Source: Acutalibacter sp. 1XD8-36 (GTDB lineage Bacteria; Bacillota; Clostridia; Oscillospirales; Acutalibacteraceae). Taken from it: DNA of 64,000 nt. Shown here one piece after another: positions 19,700 through 26,667 of this stretch; positions within the stretch are counted from its first letter, which is position 1, and every line of letters starts with the position of its first letter. The DNA lies in the NCBI RefSeq assembly GCF_009917525.1, contig NZ_QZDU01000005.1:166157-230156 (forward strand), in the 5' to 3' direction. The notes beneath the pieces are model-generated. The model saw only the letters and a program-made list of their open reading frames with translations. It did no database searches and had not been told where the DNA came from. The position numbers and the translations under genes were made by a program.

Positions 19700-20365
19700 T
19701 TATTCCTTGCCCGCCAGCTTGAAGCCGATTCCCCAGACGGATTCTATATACTCCCGCCCGGTCACGGTCCTCAGCTTCTTCCTCAGGTTGCTCACATGGG
19801 TTTTCAGTGAGCTCTCGGTACAGTCCGGCGTGTCAAGGGAGATACGCTCCAGCAGCTGACTCTTTGTCACCACCTGGCTTGGGTTGCGCATTAACTGCCT
19901 GAGTATCGCGTACTCCGTGGGGGTGAGCCTTATCTCCTCCCCATCGTAGAAAGCACAGTGCATATTCGTGTGCAGGCCGAGCTTCCCATAGGCCAGCCGG
20001 TCATGCTCCCGCCTTGCCCCGTCCCGCAGCTGCACGGCTATCCGGGCCAGCAGCTCCTTTGTGTCAAAGGGCTTGGTCACATAGTCGGCGGCGCCTCCCA
20101 GGAGCATGTCAACCTTGCTGTCCACACCTGCCTTGGCGCTGAGCACTATAACCGGCACCCCATCCAGCCTGGGCAGCAGCTCCTCGCCGGACAGCCCCGG
20201 CAGCATCAAATCCAGGAGCACCAAATCCGGCTGTGCTTCCTCAGAGAGCAGCAGCGCCTCTGTGCCCGAGTATGCCCGCACTACCCCATACCCCGCCTGG
20301 GTCAGTATCTCCTCCAGAAGGTTGCCGATGTGCAGGTCGTCGTCCACCACAAGTATCCTGTCCAT
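19700..20365 (-). CDS. OmpR/PhoB-family response regulator
   Basis: A 221-aa regulator. The receiver domain has the acidic pair in ILVVDDD, phospho-acceptor D52 in LVLLDLMLPGLSG, the conserved Thr/Ser region VIVLSAKAG and Lys in YVTKPFD. The winged-helix DNA-binding domain follows (LTPTEYAILRQLMRNPSQVVTK, then TVWGIGF-type ending SVWGIGFKL). Its ATG shares one base with the aroB stop, so it is translationally coupled to the aromatic pathway operon, yet its kinase and target transporter follow directly. It probably activates the transporter genes via the repeats just behind its stop codon. Confidence 0.92.
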   Translation of the reverse strand: MDRILVVDDDLHIGNLLEEILTQAGYGVVRAYSGTEALLLSEEAQPDLVLLDLMLPGLSGEELLPRLDGVPVIVLSAKAGVDSKVDMLLGGAADYVTKPFDTKELLARIAVQLRDGARREHDRLAYGKLGLHTNMHCAFYDGEEIRLTPTEYAILRQLMRNPSQVVTKSQLLERISLDTPDCTESSLKTHVSNLRKKLRTVTGREYIESVWGIGFKLAGKE

Positions 20366-21411
20366 TATGCCAGAGCCTCCAGCAGCTCTCTCCTTGACAT
20401 GGGGCGTATCACGCTCTCCCCTATCCTTGGGATGAGGATAAAGCGCAGGGTATCGCCGTCGCTCTTCTTGTCAAGGGCCGTGGCCTCCACTATCTCAGCC
20501 ATGCCGAATCCCGGCTCAGCGGGCATACCATACCTTTCCAGCACGCCTGCAATACGCTCCCCGGTCCCTGGCTCAGTGACCCCCAGCCTCTCGCCCGCCC
20601 TGCAGGCCAGCACCATTCCTATGCCCACCGCCTCGCCGTGGGAGAGACCCTTGAAGCCGTTGAGCTTCTCCAGGGCGTGCCCGCAGGTGTGCCCGAAGTT
20701 CAGTATCATGCGCCGCCCGGTGTCCTTTGTATCGGCCTCCACAAAGTCCCGCTTAATTGAGACAGAGCGGCCTATGACCTGCTCCAAATCCTTTAGGGCC
20801 GCGCCCTGCTCCAGCCTCTCAAAGAGCTCCCTGTCGGCGATGGCGCCGTGCTTTATCACCTCCCCCAGGCCGTCGTTAAAGTAATGGCCCGGGAGGGTGC
20901 TGAGGGCGTCGGGGTCGGTTATAACAGCTATGGGCTGGTGGAACGCCCCCACAAGGTTCTTGCCGAAGGGCAGGTCTACTCCGGTCTTTCCGCCCACGCT
21001 GGCGTCAGCCTGTGAGACCACTGTAGTTGGCACCTGGGCGAAGTCCATGCCCCTTAGGAATGTTGCCGCCGCAAAGCCGCCCATATCGCCGGTGACCCCG
21101 CCCCCAAGGGTTACCACTAAATCCGTGCGGGTAAAGCCTCCCTCGCTGAGAGCCCTATACATATCGCAGACCGTGCTCATCAGCTTATACTCCTCCCCCG
21201 CCGGGAATATAAACTCGCTCACCGGGAATCCCGCGCCCTCAAGTGAGGCCCGAAGCTTATGCCCATAGAGCGGCGCAACATTGCTGTCGCTTATGAGCAT
21301 TACCCGGGTCCCGGGCTTCTTTAGCGGGCGCAGTAGCTCCCCGGCCCTGCTCAACGCCCCCCTCTCCACTGTGACGGTGTAGGGCTTATCTGTCCTTACT
21401 TCTATTTTCAT
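20365..21411 (-). CDS. aroB: 3-dehydroquinate synthase
   Basis: Second enzyme of the shikimate pathway: converts DAHP to 3-dehydroquinate using NAD+ and a divalent metal (Zn or Co). Conserved parts are the NAD-binding GGGVTGDMGGFAAATFLRG, TTVVSQADASVGGKTGVD with the active-site Lys, and metal-ligand segments GEVIKHGAI and FGHTCGHALE...SHGEAV. 348 aa is the normal length. Ribosome binding site AGAGGAG upstream. It follows tyrA after 16 nt and couples to the response regulator downstream. Confidence 0.96.
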   Translation of the reverse strand: MKIEVRTDKPYTVTVERGALSRAGELLRPLKKPGTRVMLISDSNVAPLYGHKLRASLEGAGFPVSEFIFPAGEEYKLMSTVCDMYRALSEGGFTRTDLVVTLGGGVTGDMGGFAAATFLRGMDFAQVPTTVVSQADASVGGKTGVDLPFGKNLVGAFHQPIAVITDPDALSTLPGHYFNDGLGEVIKHGAIADRELFERLEQGAALKDLEQVIGRSVSIKRDFVEADTKDTGRRMILNFGHTCGHALEKLNGFKGLSHGEAVGIGMVLACRAGERLGVTEPGTGERIAGVLERYGMPAEPGFGMAEIVEATALDKKSDGDTLRFILIPRIGESVIRPMSRRELLEALA

Positions 21412-21427
21412 TTTGCTATCTCCTCTC

Positions 21428-22249
21428 TCAGCCTGCCTGCCGCTTGATGTCCCCGGCCTTTCTCAAAAGCTCCCGGAGCTCTGCCTCCTCACCCTTATCC
21501 ACCGCGTCCCTTATGGCCTTGAGGTTGCCGATAAGCTCGTCCAGCTCTACCGTCAGAGCCTTCTTATTGTCCAGGAACAGCCTGCTCCAGAGCACGTGGT
21601 TTATGTTGGCAACCCTGGAGACGTCCCTATAGCTTCCTGCCGAGAACCCCTGATGGTCCTTGCACCTGGGGCTCGTCACATAGGCGCAGGCCAGTGCGTG
21701 AGGCACCTGGGAGGTAAAAGCTATAAGCTGGTCGTGGCGCTTTGGGTCCGTGCGGACTATCCTGCCGAAGCCCATAGAGAGTGCCTGCTGCTCCACCAGG
21801 TCCACCGCCCACTGTGGGGCCTTTCCCGGCACTATGATGTACGAGGCCCCCACAAAGATACTGGGGTCGCTGGCCGAAAAGCCGCTGCGCTCCTTACCCG
21901 CCATGGGGTGGCCCCCCACGAAGACGTACCCGCCCGCCAGCTCCTCCATCCCCGCACAGACCGCAGTTTTAACGCCGCAGGTGTCCGTCAGCACACAGCC
22001 CTCCTTTAGCTTCGGGCCGTGCTCCCTGGCAAAGTCCAGGGCCCCGCCGGGGTATACGCAGAGGTATACCATGTCCGCGCTTTTCAGGTCCTCTAAAGAG
22101 GCCTTGCCGTCTATAGCCCCGCAGGAGCAGGCGTCTAAAAGGGAGTCCTGGTCCGTATCCATACCCAGCACCTGGTGGGAGGTGTTTTGCTTCAGGGCCT
22201 TCGCTATGGAGCCGCCGATAAGCCCCAGGCCGACTATAACTATCTTCAT
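21428..22249 (-). CDS. tyrA: prephenate dehydrogenase
   Basis: Oxidatively decarboxylates prephenate to 4-hydroxyphenylpyruvate, the tyrosine branch. The N-terminal NAD(P) motif is GLGLIGGSIAKAL; HPMAGKERSGF carries the conserved His and Gly for prephenate binding, and a helical dimerisation domain follows. It is a stand-alone 273-aa enzyme with no chorismate mutase or ACT domain, so feedback control by tyrosine through an ACT domain is missing. It overlaps the DAHP synthase gene by 4 nt, so both answer to the leader upstream. Confidence 0.94.
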   Translation of the reverse strand: MKIVIVGLGLIGGSIAKALKQNTSHQVLGMDTDQDSLLDACSCGAIDGKASLEDLKSADMVYLCVYPGGALDFAREHGPKLKEGCVLTDTCGVKTAVCAGMEELAGGYVFVGGHPMAGKERSGFSASDPSIFVGASYIIVPGKAPQWAVDLVEQQALSMGFGRIVRTDPKRHDQLIAFTSQVPHALACAYVTSPRCKDHQGFSAGSYRDVSRVANINHVLWSRLFLDNKKALTVELDELIGNLKAIRDAVDKGEEAELRELLRKAGDIKRQAG

Positions 22250-23259
22250 AGGCTGTGCACCGTGCCGAAGACCGTGTTGACCTTCTTTACCAGGCTGTCA
22301 AACTGTGCGGGGGTGATGGACTGGGCCCCGTCGCATAGGGCGTGGCTTGGGTCGTTATGCACCTCTATAATGAGGCCGTCCGCGCCCACGGCAGCCGACG
22401 CAATGGCTAAAGGCTCTATTAGCCAGCTTATCCCGCTGGCGTGGCTGGGGTCCACTATTACCGGCAGGTGGGATAGCCGCTTGAGCACCGGCACCGCCGA
22501 GATGTCCAGGGTGTTGCGGGTCATGGTCTCATAGGTGCGGATACCCCGCTCACAGAGTATCACCTGCTCGTTGCCCTCGGCCATTATATATTCTGCGCTC
22601 ATTAAAAGCTCCTCAATGGTGTTTGCAAGGCCGCGCTTTAGCAGGATAGGCTTGCTCAGTTTCCCCAGGCGCTTTAGCAGCTCGAAGTTCTGCATATTCC
22701 TCGCCCCCACCTGTATGACATCTACATCCTCAAACAGGGGCAGATGGTCAATGCTCATTATCTCCGTTACAATGGGCAGCCCGGTCTTCGCCTTGGCCTT
22801 TGACAAAAGCTCCAGGCCCTCGGCCTTCATGCCCTGGAATGCGTATGGCGAGGTGCGGGGCTTAAAGGCGCCTCCCCGTAGGAAAGCCGCCCCCGATTTC
22901 TTCACGCTTTCGGCAACCCCGCAAATCTGCTCCTCGCTCTCCACAGAGCAGGGCCCGGCGATTAGGGCCAGTGAGCCGCCGCCTATTTTCTGCCCGCCGG
23001 GGAGGGTTATAACGGTGTCCTCAGGGTGGAACTTGCGGTTGGCCTTTTTATAGGGCTCCTGGACCCGGCGCACATTTTCCACAACATCCTGCGCGGCTAT
23101 ATACTCCTCGTCCACAGCGGTGGTGTCGCCGATAAGGCCCAGCACGGTGCTGTGGGCGCCCACCCAGGTGTTTACCTGCACGTCATAGGAGTCGGTTAGC
23201 TTCTCTATGAAGCTGTCCACCTTTGCCTGGGGCTGGTCTGCTTTCAGTACGATAATCAT
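22246..23259 (-). CDS. aroF: 3-deoxy-7-phosphoheptulonate synthase (type I beta)
   Basis: First committed enzyme of aromatic synthesis: PEP plus erythrose 4-phosphate to DAHP. The N-terminal 70 residues (MIIVLKADQPQAKVDSFIEK and on) form the ferredoxin-like regulatory domain typical of Thermotoga-type enzymes, which lets tyrosine and phenylalanine inhibit it. The barrel carries AGPCSVES, RGGAFKPRTSPY, ILLKRG and VDPSHASG, with the metal ligands Cys, His, Glu and Asp expected in those motifs. The 337-aa length fits. It is preceded by a promoter, an aromatic-rich leader peptide and a terminator, so its expression is probably set by attenuation. Confidence 0.95.
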   Translation of the reverse strand: MIIVLKADQPQAKVDSFIEKLTDSYDVQVNTWVGAHSTVLGLIGDTTAVDEEYIAAQDVVENVRRVQEPYKKANRKFHPEDTVITLPGGQKIGGGSLALIAGPCSVESEEQICGVAESVKKSGAAFLRGGAFKPRTSPYAFQGMKAEGLELLSKAKAKTGLPIVTEIMSIDHLPLFEDVDVIQVGARNMQNFELLKRLGKLSKPILLKRGLANTIEELLMSAEYIMAEGNEQVILCERGIRTYETMTRNTLDISAVPVLKRLSHLPVIVDPSHASGISWLIEPLAIASAAVGADGLIIEVHNDPSHALCDGAQSITPAQFDSLVKKVNTVFGTVHSL

Positions 23260-23290
23260 GATTTTTACTTCCCTTCATGTAAATTTTGCA

Positions 23291-23336
23291 AAAGAAAAAG
23301 GAGCCGCAGCTCCTCGGTAGGAGTCTGCCCGGCTCC
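23291..23336 (-). terminator. attenuator terminator in the DAHP synthase leader
   Basis: On the minus strand GGAGCCG pairs with CGGCTCC, CAG with CTG and CTCCT with AGGAG, giving a long hairpin with the loop ACCG, followed by CTTTTTCTTTT. It stands before the DAHP synthase gene and within its own leader, so it must be conditional. An upstream alternative stem (CGCCGC/GCGGCG and GCGGG/CCCGC) lies between the leader peptide stop and this hairpin. Confidence 0.8.
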
Positions 23337-23395
23337 GCAGCCTGCGGGTATTCCCGCGTAAAACCTATCCTCCCCGCCGCTTGCACAGAGCGGCG

Positions 23396-23500
23396 TTAAG
23401 AGGCAGCGCAGCCGTATGTAACTCTCCACGCGGAAAAAGCCCGCGCGGTAAATCGCAGGCTGATAAAATAGTAAAATCGTTTTGCGTAAGATGTAATCAT
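23396..23500 (-). CDS. aromatic-rich leader peptide (34 aa)
   Basis: Thirty-four codons with a good ribosome binding site (AGGAG, 8 nt before ATG). Nine of the 34 residues are aromatic: four Phe, four Tyr and one Trp, with the cluster RFYYF at residues 8-12, and later RFTARAFSAW and TY. It lies between the promoter and a terminator in front of the DAHP synthase-tyrA genes. This is the arrangement of classical attenuation: slow translation at Phe/Tyr codons when charged tRNA is scarce would favour an antiterminator. No homologue was looked up, so the call rests on composition and position. Confidence 0.65.
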   Translation of the reverse strand: MITSYAKRFYYFISLRFTARAFSAWRVTYGCAAS

Positions 23501-23531
23501 CCGGCTTGCTCCTATATCTTGGTCTTTTGAT

Positions 23532-23560
23532 ATTTTAACCCATATCTCTTGGGTTGTCAA
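23532..23560 (-). promoter_or_regulatory. sigma-A promoter of the DAHP synthase operon
   Basis: On the minus strand TTGACA (23560-23555), 17-bp spacer, TAAAAT (23537-23532). The -10 begins with the TAA stop codon of aroK, so this promoter is embedded in the end of the upstream gene. Confidence 0.85.
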
Positions 23561-24068
23561 GATTTTTTTCTAATTTGGCAACCCGCCTGGCAACGGTCAG
23601 CGGAGGCGCGCCGGCGTCGATTATCACGTCCGCCGCCGCCCAATAGAGTGGTATGCGCTTCTCAAAAAGCTCCCTTATCACCCTTCTGCGGTCAGGCACC
23701 TGCAGGAGGGGCCTGCGCTTATCGTTTTTTAGGCGCTCCTGCAGCGCTGCCAGGGGAGCGTCCAGAAAGACTATCAGCCCGTTCCTGCTGTGAAAAGCCT
23801 GCACATTAGCATCGCTGAGCACCGTCCCCCCGCCGCTGGCGATTATCAGCCCCGGTGTGCCGGCGACCTCCTGGACGGCCTGCCGCTCCCGCTCCCTAAA
23901 GCCCTCCTCGCCGTACTCTGCGAAAATCTCGCTGACGGACATACCGGCCTTCTCCTCTATATAGCTGTCAAGGTCACATAGCTCCCGACCCATGAGCTCT
24001 GCCGCCCTGCGGCCCACGCTGCTCTTGCCGCAGCCCATGAAGCCGCAGAGGATAATATTCCCCCTCAT
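23535..24068 (-). CDS. aroK: shikimate kinase
   Basis: Phosphorylates shikimate to shikimate 3-phosphate with ATP. Walker A is GFMGCGKSSVG near the N-terminus; the shikimate-binding DLDSYIEEKAGMS with Asp, the ERERQAV segment and the GGGTVL motif are all present, and the lid region RRPLLQV follows. The 177-aa length is typical. It overlaps aroE by 4 nt. Its last codons contain the promoter of the next operon. Products of aroA and aroC are not encoded in this window. Confidence 0.94.
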   Translation of the reverse strand: MRGNIILCGFMGCGKSSVGRRAAELMGRELCDLDSYIEEKAGMSVSEIFAEYGEEGFRERERQAVQEVAGTPGLIIASGGGTVLSDANVQAFHSRNGLIVFLDAPLAALQERLKNDKRRPLLQVPDRRRVIRELFEKRIPLYWAAADVIIDAGAPPLTVARRVAKLEKNLDNPRDMG

Positions 24069-24946
24069 GCTCCCCCTCCGAATCTCACAGCCAGCTCAGT
24101 CTGGGCGTCGGCAATGAGCTGTAGTATATCCTCGTTCCTAAACTCAGTATCGTACCATATCTTGTGGGAGTATGCCGCCTGGCAGACCAGCATACCCATG
24201 CCCGGCACAGTCTTCCTGTGAAGCTCACCCGCCAGCTTCAGGAGCCTTGTCTCCCCAGGATTGAACACCGCGTCAAACACCGCCTCACAGCGCTCCACCA
24301 CCTTGCCGCTCACCGGGCAGGCATCGGGGTTTGGGTACATGCCCACGCTGGTGGTATTCACCAGCAGTCCGTAGTTCTTATCAGGCTCAGCCTCCAGCTC
24401 CCGGTAGCTCATGACGGTTATGAGGAACTTCCTGTCCCCCCGAGTCCGGGCGAAGCCTGCAAGCTCCTGGGCCAGGGCACTGGCCCTGTCGTATGAGCCG
24501 TCCCGGTGGACTATGGTGATATCAAAGTCACGCTGCTGTATCGCCGCCTGAAAAGCTATCGCCCGGGCCGCGCCGCCGTTGCCAAGGATAAGCACCCTCC
24601 TGCGGAAGTCCAGGCCGTGTATGGAAAGGGATACCGCCGCCCCGGGCCCGTCGGTGGTGGAGCCGTAGAGCCTGCCGTCCGTCACCTTCACCGTGTTCAC
24701 TGAGCCGCAGAGCCTTGCGCTCTCGTCCATATCCTCAAGATATGGTATAATGCCGCTCTTATGGGGAATGGTGATGTTAAAGCAGTCTAGCTTACGGAGC
24801 GCGGGCAGGGCCTGCTCTATATCCGGCACGTCTATGACCTGATATTCCATTGGGATATTTGATAATTCAAATAGGCGTTTCTGAATAAACGGGGACATTG
24901 TATGGCCGATTGGGTGCCCAATCACCGCCGCTTTTTGGGGTTTCAA
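24065..24946 (-). CDS. aroE: shikimate dehydrogenase
   Basis: Reduces 3-dehydroshikimate to shikimate with NADPH. The N-terminal substrate domain has GHPIGHTMSP and the catalytic Lys/Asn context FNITIPHKSGIIPYL; the NADP fold has ILGNGGAARAI, and the C-terminal part has GMGMLVCQAAYSHKIW. 293 aa is slightly long but normal. The start is TTG, supported by GGAGAG 7 nt upstream; no ATG lies near. It heads the minus-strand aromatic cluster, facing away from acpP. Confidence 0.94.
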   Translation of the reverse strand: MKPQKAAVIGHPIGHTMSPFIQKRLFELSNIPMEYQVIDVPDIEQALPALRKLDCFNITIPHKSGIIPYLEDMDESARLCGSVNTVKVTDGRLYGSTTDGPGAAVSLSIHGLDFRRRVLILGNGGAARAIAFQAAIQQRDFDITIVHRDGSYDRASALAQELAGFARTRGDRKFLITVMSYRELEAEPDKNYGLLVNTTSVGMYPNPDACPVSGKVVERCEAVFDAVFNPGETRLLKLAGELHRKTVPGMGMLVCQAAYSHKIWYDTEFRNEDILQLIADAQTELAVRFGGGA

Positions 24947-24999
24947 GGGATATCTCTCCTTTTTTTATGCTTTCAGTCGAAATTTTTTCAAATTCATAG

Positions 25000-25028
25000 T
25001 TGACAAAGCACGTCTCAATTTATACAAT
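25000..25028 (+). promoter_or_regulatory. sigma-A promoter of acpP
   Basis: TTGACA (25000-25005), 17-bp spacer, TACAAT (25023-25028). The leader of about 120 nt contains an imperfect stem (AGACTGCCGGC with GCCGGTCTGTCT, 25041 to 25090) of unknown role. Confidence 0.85.
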
Positions 25029-25154
25029 TATAGGGACGAAAGACTGCCGGCCCGAATGTGATTATATCATACCCTTTGCCGGTCTGTCTACCCCGGGAGC
25101 GGGGAAAGCCCCTTTATTGGGACGCCAAAGATAAAAATTATAGGAGGCAGTAAA

Positions 25155-25388
25155 ATGGTACTGGAAAAGATTAAGGCCATACTCAGTGAGCAGTTCAGCG
25201 TAGAGGAGAAGGAAATCACCGCGGACACCCTGTTGGAGGACGACCTGGGCGCGGACTCCCTGGACGTGGTGGACCTGCTGATGACCATCGAGGACGACTT
25301 CGAGGTTGAGATTCCCGACGAAGAGGTCGAGAACATCAAGACCGTCGGCGCCCTGGTAGAGTACATCGAGAGCCACTCTCAGGATTGA
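25155..25388 (+). CDS. acpP: acyl carrier protein
   Basis: A 77-aa acidic protein that carries growing acyl chains on a phosphopantetheine arm in fatty acid synthesis. The attachment Ser is S35 in the GADSLD motif; the four-helix pattern and length are standard. Ribosome binding site AGGAGG. It stands alone between its own promoter and terminator rather than in a fab operon, so it may serve either bulk lipid synthesis or a specialised pathway. The general role is the more likely. Confidence 0.95.
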   Translation: MVLEKIKAILSEQFSVEEKEITADTLLEDDLGADSLDVVDLLMTIEDDFEVEIPDEEVENIKTVGALVEYIESHSQD

Positions 25389-25413
25389 CCTTACTTTGAC
25401 GTTACCCAAAAAT

Positions 25414-25440
25414 GCCTGGACGGTCTGTCCGGGCTATTTT
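25414..25440 (+). terminator. intrinsic terminator after acpP
   Basis: GCCTGGAC (25414-25421) pairs with GTCCGGGC (25427-25434) with one mismatch, then TATTTTATT. Confidence 0.75.
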
Positions 25441-25481
25441 ATTATGGCGTATGCCGCATGAGATATAAAGGAGCATATAGA

Positions 25482-25829
25482 ATGATAAAGAATTTTCAGT
25501 GTGTGAATATCAGCTCCAAGGACCCAAAGGCCCTGGCGGACTTCTACACGGCTATTGGCGCGCCCGTATCCGTAGAGGACGGCTGCTATGACGGATGGAA
25601 CATCGGTTCCCCGGATAAGGGCGGCTATGTCTGTTGCTGGGACGAAAACAGGTGGGGAAAATCCACAGCCGGGTTCGTCACCATCGTCCTCAACTGCGAC
25701 GACGTACAGCGGACTTACGAGGAGATAAGGGCAAAGGGCTTTGATATCGACCCGCCCAGGACCGCCGAATGGGGCGGCAAGGAGCTGACCTTCAAGGACC
25801 CGGACGGCAATATCGTGATGATACTGTGA
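25482..25829 (+). CDS. VOC (glyoxalase/bleomycin-resistance fold) protein
   Basis: A 115-aa single-chain VOC protein with the two beta-alpha-beta-beta-beta modules (QCVNISSKDPKALADFYTAIG at the start, KELTFKDPDGNIVMIL at the end). The first metal position has Asn/Ser rather than His, while the closing FKDPDGN is typical. The start at 25482 follows AAAGGAG with good spacing. Enzyme activity cannot be told from sequence; VOC proteins include lyases, dioxygenases and antibiotic-binding proteins. A second VOC gene follows 13 nt downstream. Confidence 0.82.
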   Translation: MIKNFQCVNISSKDPKALADFYTAIGAPVSVEDGCYDGWNIGSPDKGGYVCCWDENRWGKSTAGFVTIVLNCDDVQRTYEEIRAKGFDIDPPRTAEWGGKELTFKDPDGNIVMIL

Positions 25830-25842
25830 TGGAGGTAAATTT

Positions 25843-26196
25843 ATGCAGATGAAGCTGGGGCACGTCAAACTGGGGGTCAGCGATATAAAGCGCTCGGTGG
25901 AGTGGTACACCCAGGTGCTGGGCTTTGAGGTGGACAGCTTCACCCCGAAGGACGAGCCCACTTACTATGATTTTAAAGGCACCGGGGCCACTTTCTCCAT
26001 CGGTCAGGCGGAGCACAGCGGGATATACCACGGCGGCCGCACCAACTTCGAGGTGGAGGACGTAGACGGCCTGTGGGAGAGTCTGAAGGGCAATGCCACG
26101 GTGGTGGAGTCCATCTGGGACACACCCTGGGGGACCAGGAAGTTCACCATCGCCGACCCCGACGGGAATGAGCTGGGGTTCTCGAAGCAGGTGTGA
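25843..26196 (+). CDS. VOC (glyoxalase/bleomycin-resistance fold) protein
   Basis: A 117-aa VOC protein with HVKLGVSDIKRSVEWYTQVLGF and the closing FTIADPDGNELGF. Potential metal ligands His (LGHVKL) and Glu (DPDGNELGF) are in place, so it is more likely than its neighbour to be a metal-dependent enzyme. Ribosome binding site GGAGG. It is co-transcribed with the first VOC gene; the pair differ enough to suggest two functions rather than a recent duplication. Confidence 0.84.
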   Translation: MQMKLGHVKLGVSDIKRSVEWYTQVLGFEVDSFTPKDEPTYYDFKGTGATFSIGQAEHSGIYHGGRTNFEVEDVDGLWESLKGNATVVESIWDTPWGTRKFTIADPDGNELGFSKQV

Positions 26197-26212
26197 AATG
26201 TACTTGTAACGC

Positions 26213-26241
26213 TTGACAATCCGGCATATGCGGGGTATAAT
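26213..26241 (+). promoter_or_regulatory. sigma-A promoter of a short non-coding transcript
   Basis: TTGACA (26213-26218), 17-bp spacer, TATAAT (26236-26241), a perfect consensus pair. No plus-strand gene follows before a strong terminator at 26540-26570. Confidence 0.85.
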
Positions 26242-26251
26242 AATAACAGAA

Positions 26252-26294
26252 AAGGATACTGCCTGCGCTTTCATGCGACTACCGGCGGTTAGCC
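26252..26294 (+). repeat. left arm of a 40-bp imperfect inverted repeat
   Basis: AAGGATACTGCCTGCG at 26252-26267 and GGCGGTTAGCC at 26284-26294 recur in inverted orientation at 26494-26535 with the same spacing and order (16-bp block with one mismatch, 11-bp block perfect). Confidence 0.75.
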
Positions 26295-26348
26295 TTGTTG
26301 ACTAAGAGTTTTTTAAACAGTTAGCCGTTTCGGGTGCCATCCGGACGG

Positions 26349-26432
26349 CTAACACGCTTTTGGGGCTAGGTACATGATTACCGCTAAAGCAATCAGTACA
26401 CATATTGCAATGCGCAATATTTTCCGTCCCAT
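26349..26432 (-). CDS. 27-aa hydrophobic peptide, candidate type I toxin
   Basis: ATG at 26432 follows a near-perfect Shine-Dalgarno (GGGAGGTG, 8 nt away). The peptide begins MGRKILR, has a hydrophobic core from Ile5 to Leu22 and ends APKAC; a basic start and one transmembrane span are the pattern of Ibs-, Fst- or TisB-like toxic peptides. It lies wholly inside the span of a plus-strand transcript with its own promoter and terminator. The stem GTTAGCCGT/ACGGCTAAC directly after the stop could end its mRNA, though the T-run is poor. No minus-strand promoter was clear. Function is inferred from architecture only. Confidence 0.5.
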   Translation of the reverse strand: MGRKILRIAICVLIALAVIMYLAPKAC

Positions 26433-26493
26433 ACACGCGCCACCTCCCTTCGTGTAAACCCCGGGAAATGAATCACCCCCTTTCGGGTGAAGT

Positions 26494-26535
26494 GGCTAAC
26501 CGCCTTTATTGCATATTCACGCAGACAGTATCCTT
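26494..26535 (-). repeat. right arm of the 40-bp imperfect inverted repeat
   Basis: Inverted copy of 26252-26294; GGCTAACCGCC at 26494-26504 and CGCAGACAGTATCCTT at 26520-26535. Confidence 0.75.
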
Positions 26536-26539
26536 GTGT

Positions 26540-26570
26540 AAGCCCCGATTACCGGGGCTTCTTCTATTTT
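26540..26570 (+). terminator. intrinsic terminator of the short transcript
   Basis: AAGCCCCG (26540-26547) and CGGGGCTT (26553-26560) make a perfect stem with a 5-nt loop, followed by CTTCTATTTT. Confidence 0.85.
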
Positions 26571-26604
26571 ACTGTCCCTTTCGCGGCTTGTCAACAAAAA
26601 TCCC

Positions 26605-26633
26605 TTGCAAATCCCCCGCCGACCCGCTATAAT
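26605..26633 (+). promoter_or_regulatory. sigma-A promoter of proS
   Basis: TTGCAA (26605-26610), 17-bp spacer, TATAAT (26628-26633), 34 nt before the start codon. The short leader leaves no room for a T-box. Confidence 0.75.
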
Positions 26634-26667
26634 AGTCCCAAAGCGAAAAAGAGAGGACGGTTAAATA

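Larger units (their letters stand above)
26248..26570 (+). ncRNA. putative structured/antisense RNA (about 320 nt)
   Basis: Defined by a consensus promoter on the left and an intrinsic terminator on the right, with no plus-strand open frame carrying a ribosome binding site. It is antisense to the 27-aa peptide gene on the minus strand. The two ends of the transcript are complementary over about 40 nt, and an inner GTTAGCCG/CGGCTAAC stem (about 26320-26353) is present, so it should fold strongly. It could be an antitoxin RNA of a type I toxin-antitoxin pair; a 6S-like or other regulatory RNA is not excluded. Confidence 0.5.

Noticed and set aside
23341..23400. Possible T-box sequence in the DAHP synthase leader (AGGTTTTACGCGGG on the minus strand)
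   Set aside because: It resembles the T-box consensus only in part and lacks the TGGN bases that pair with the tRNA end; the aromatic-rich ORF explains the leader better. Kept as the alternative to be tested.
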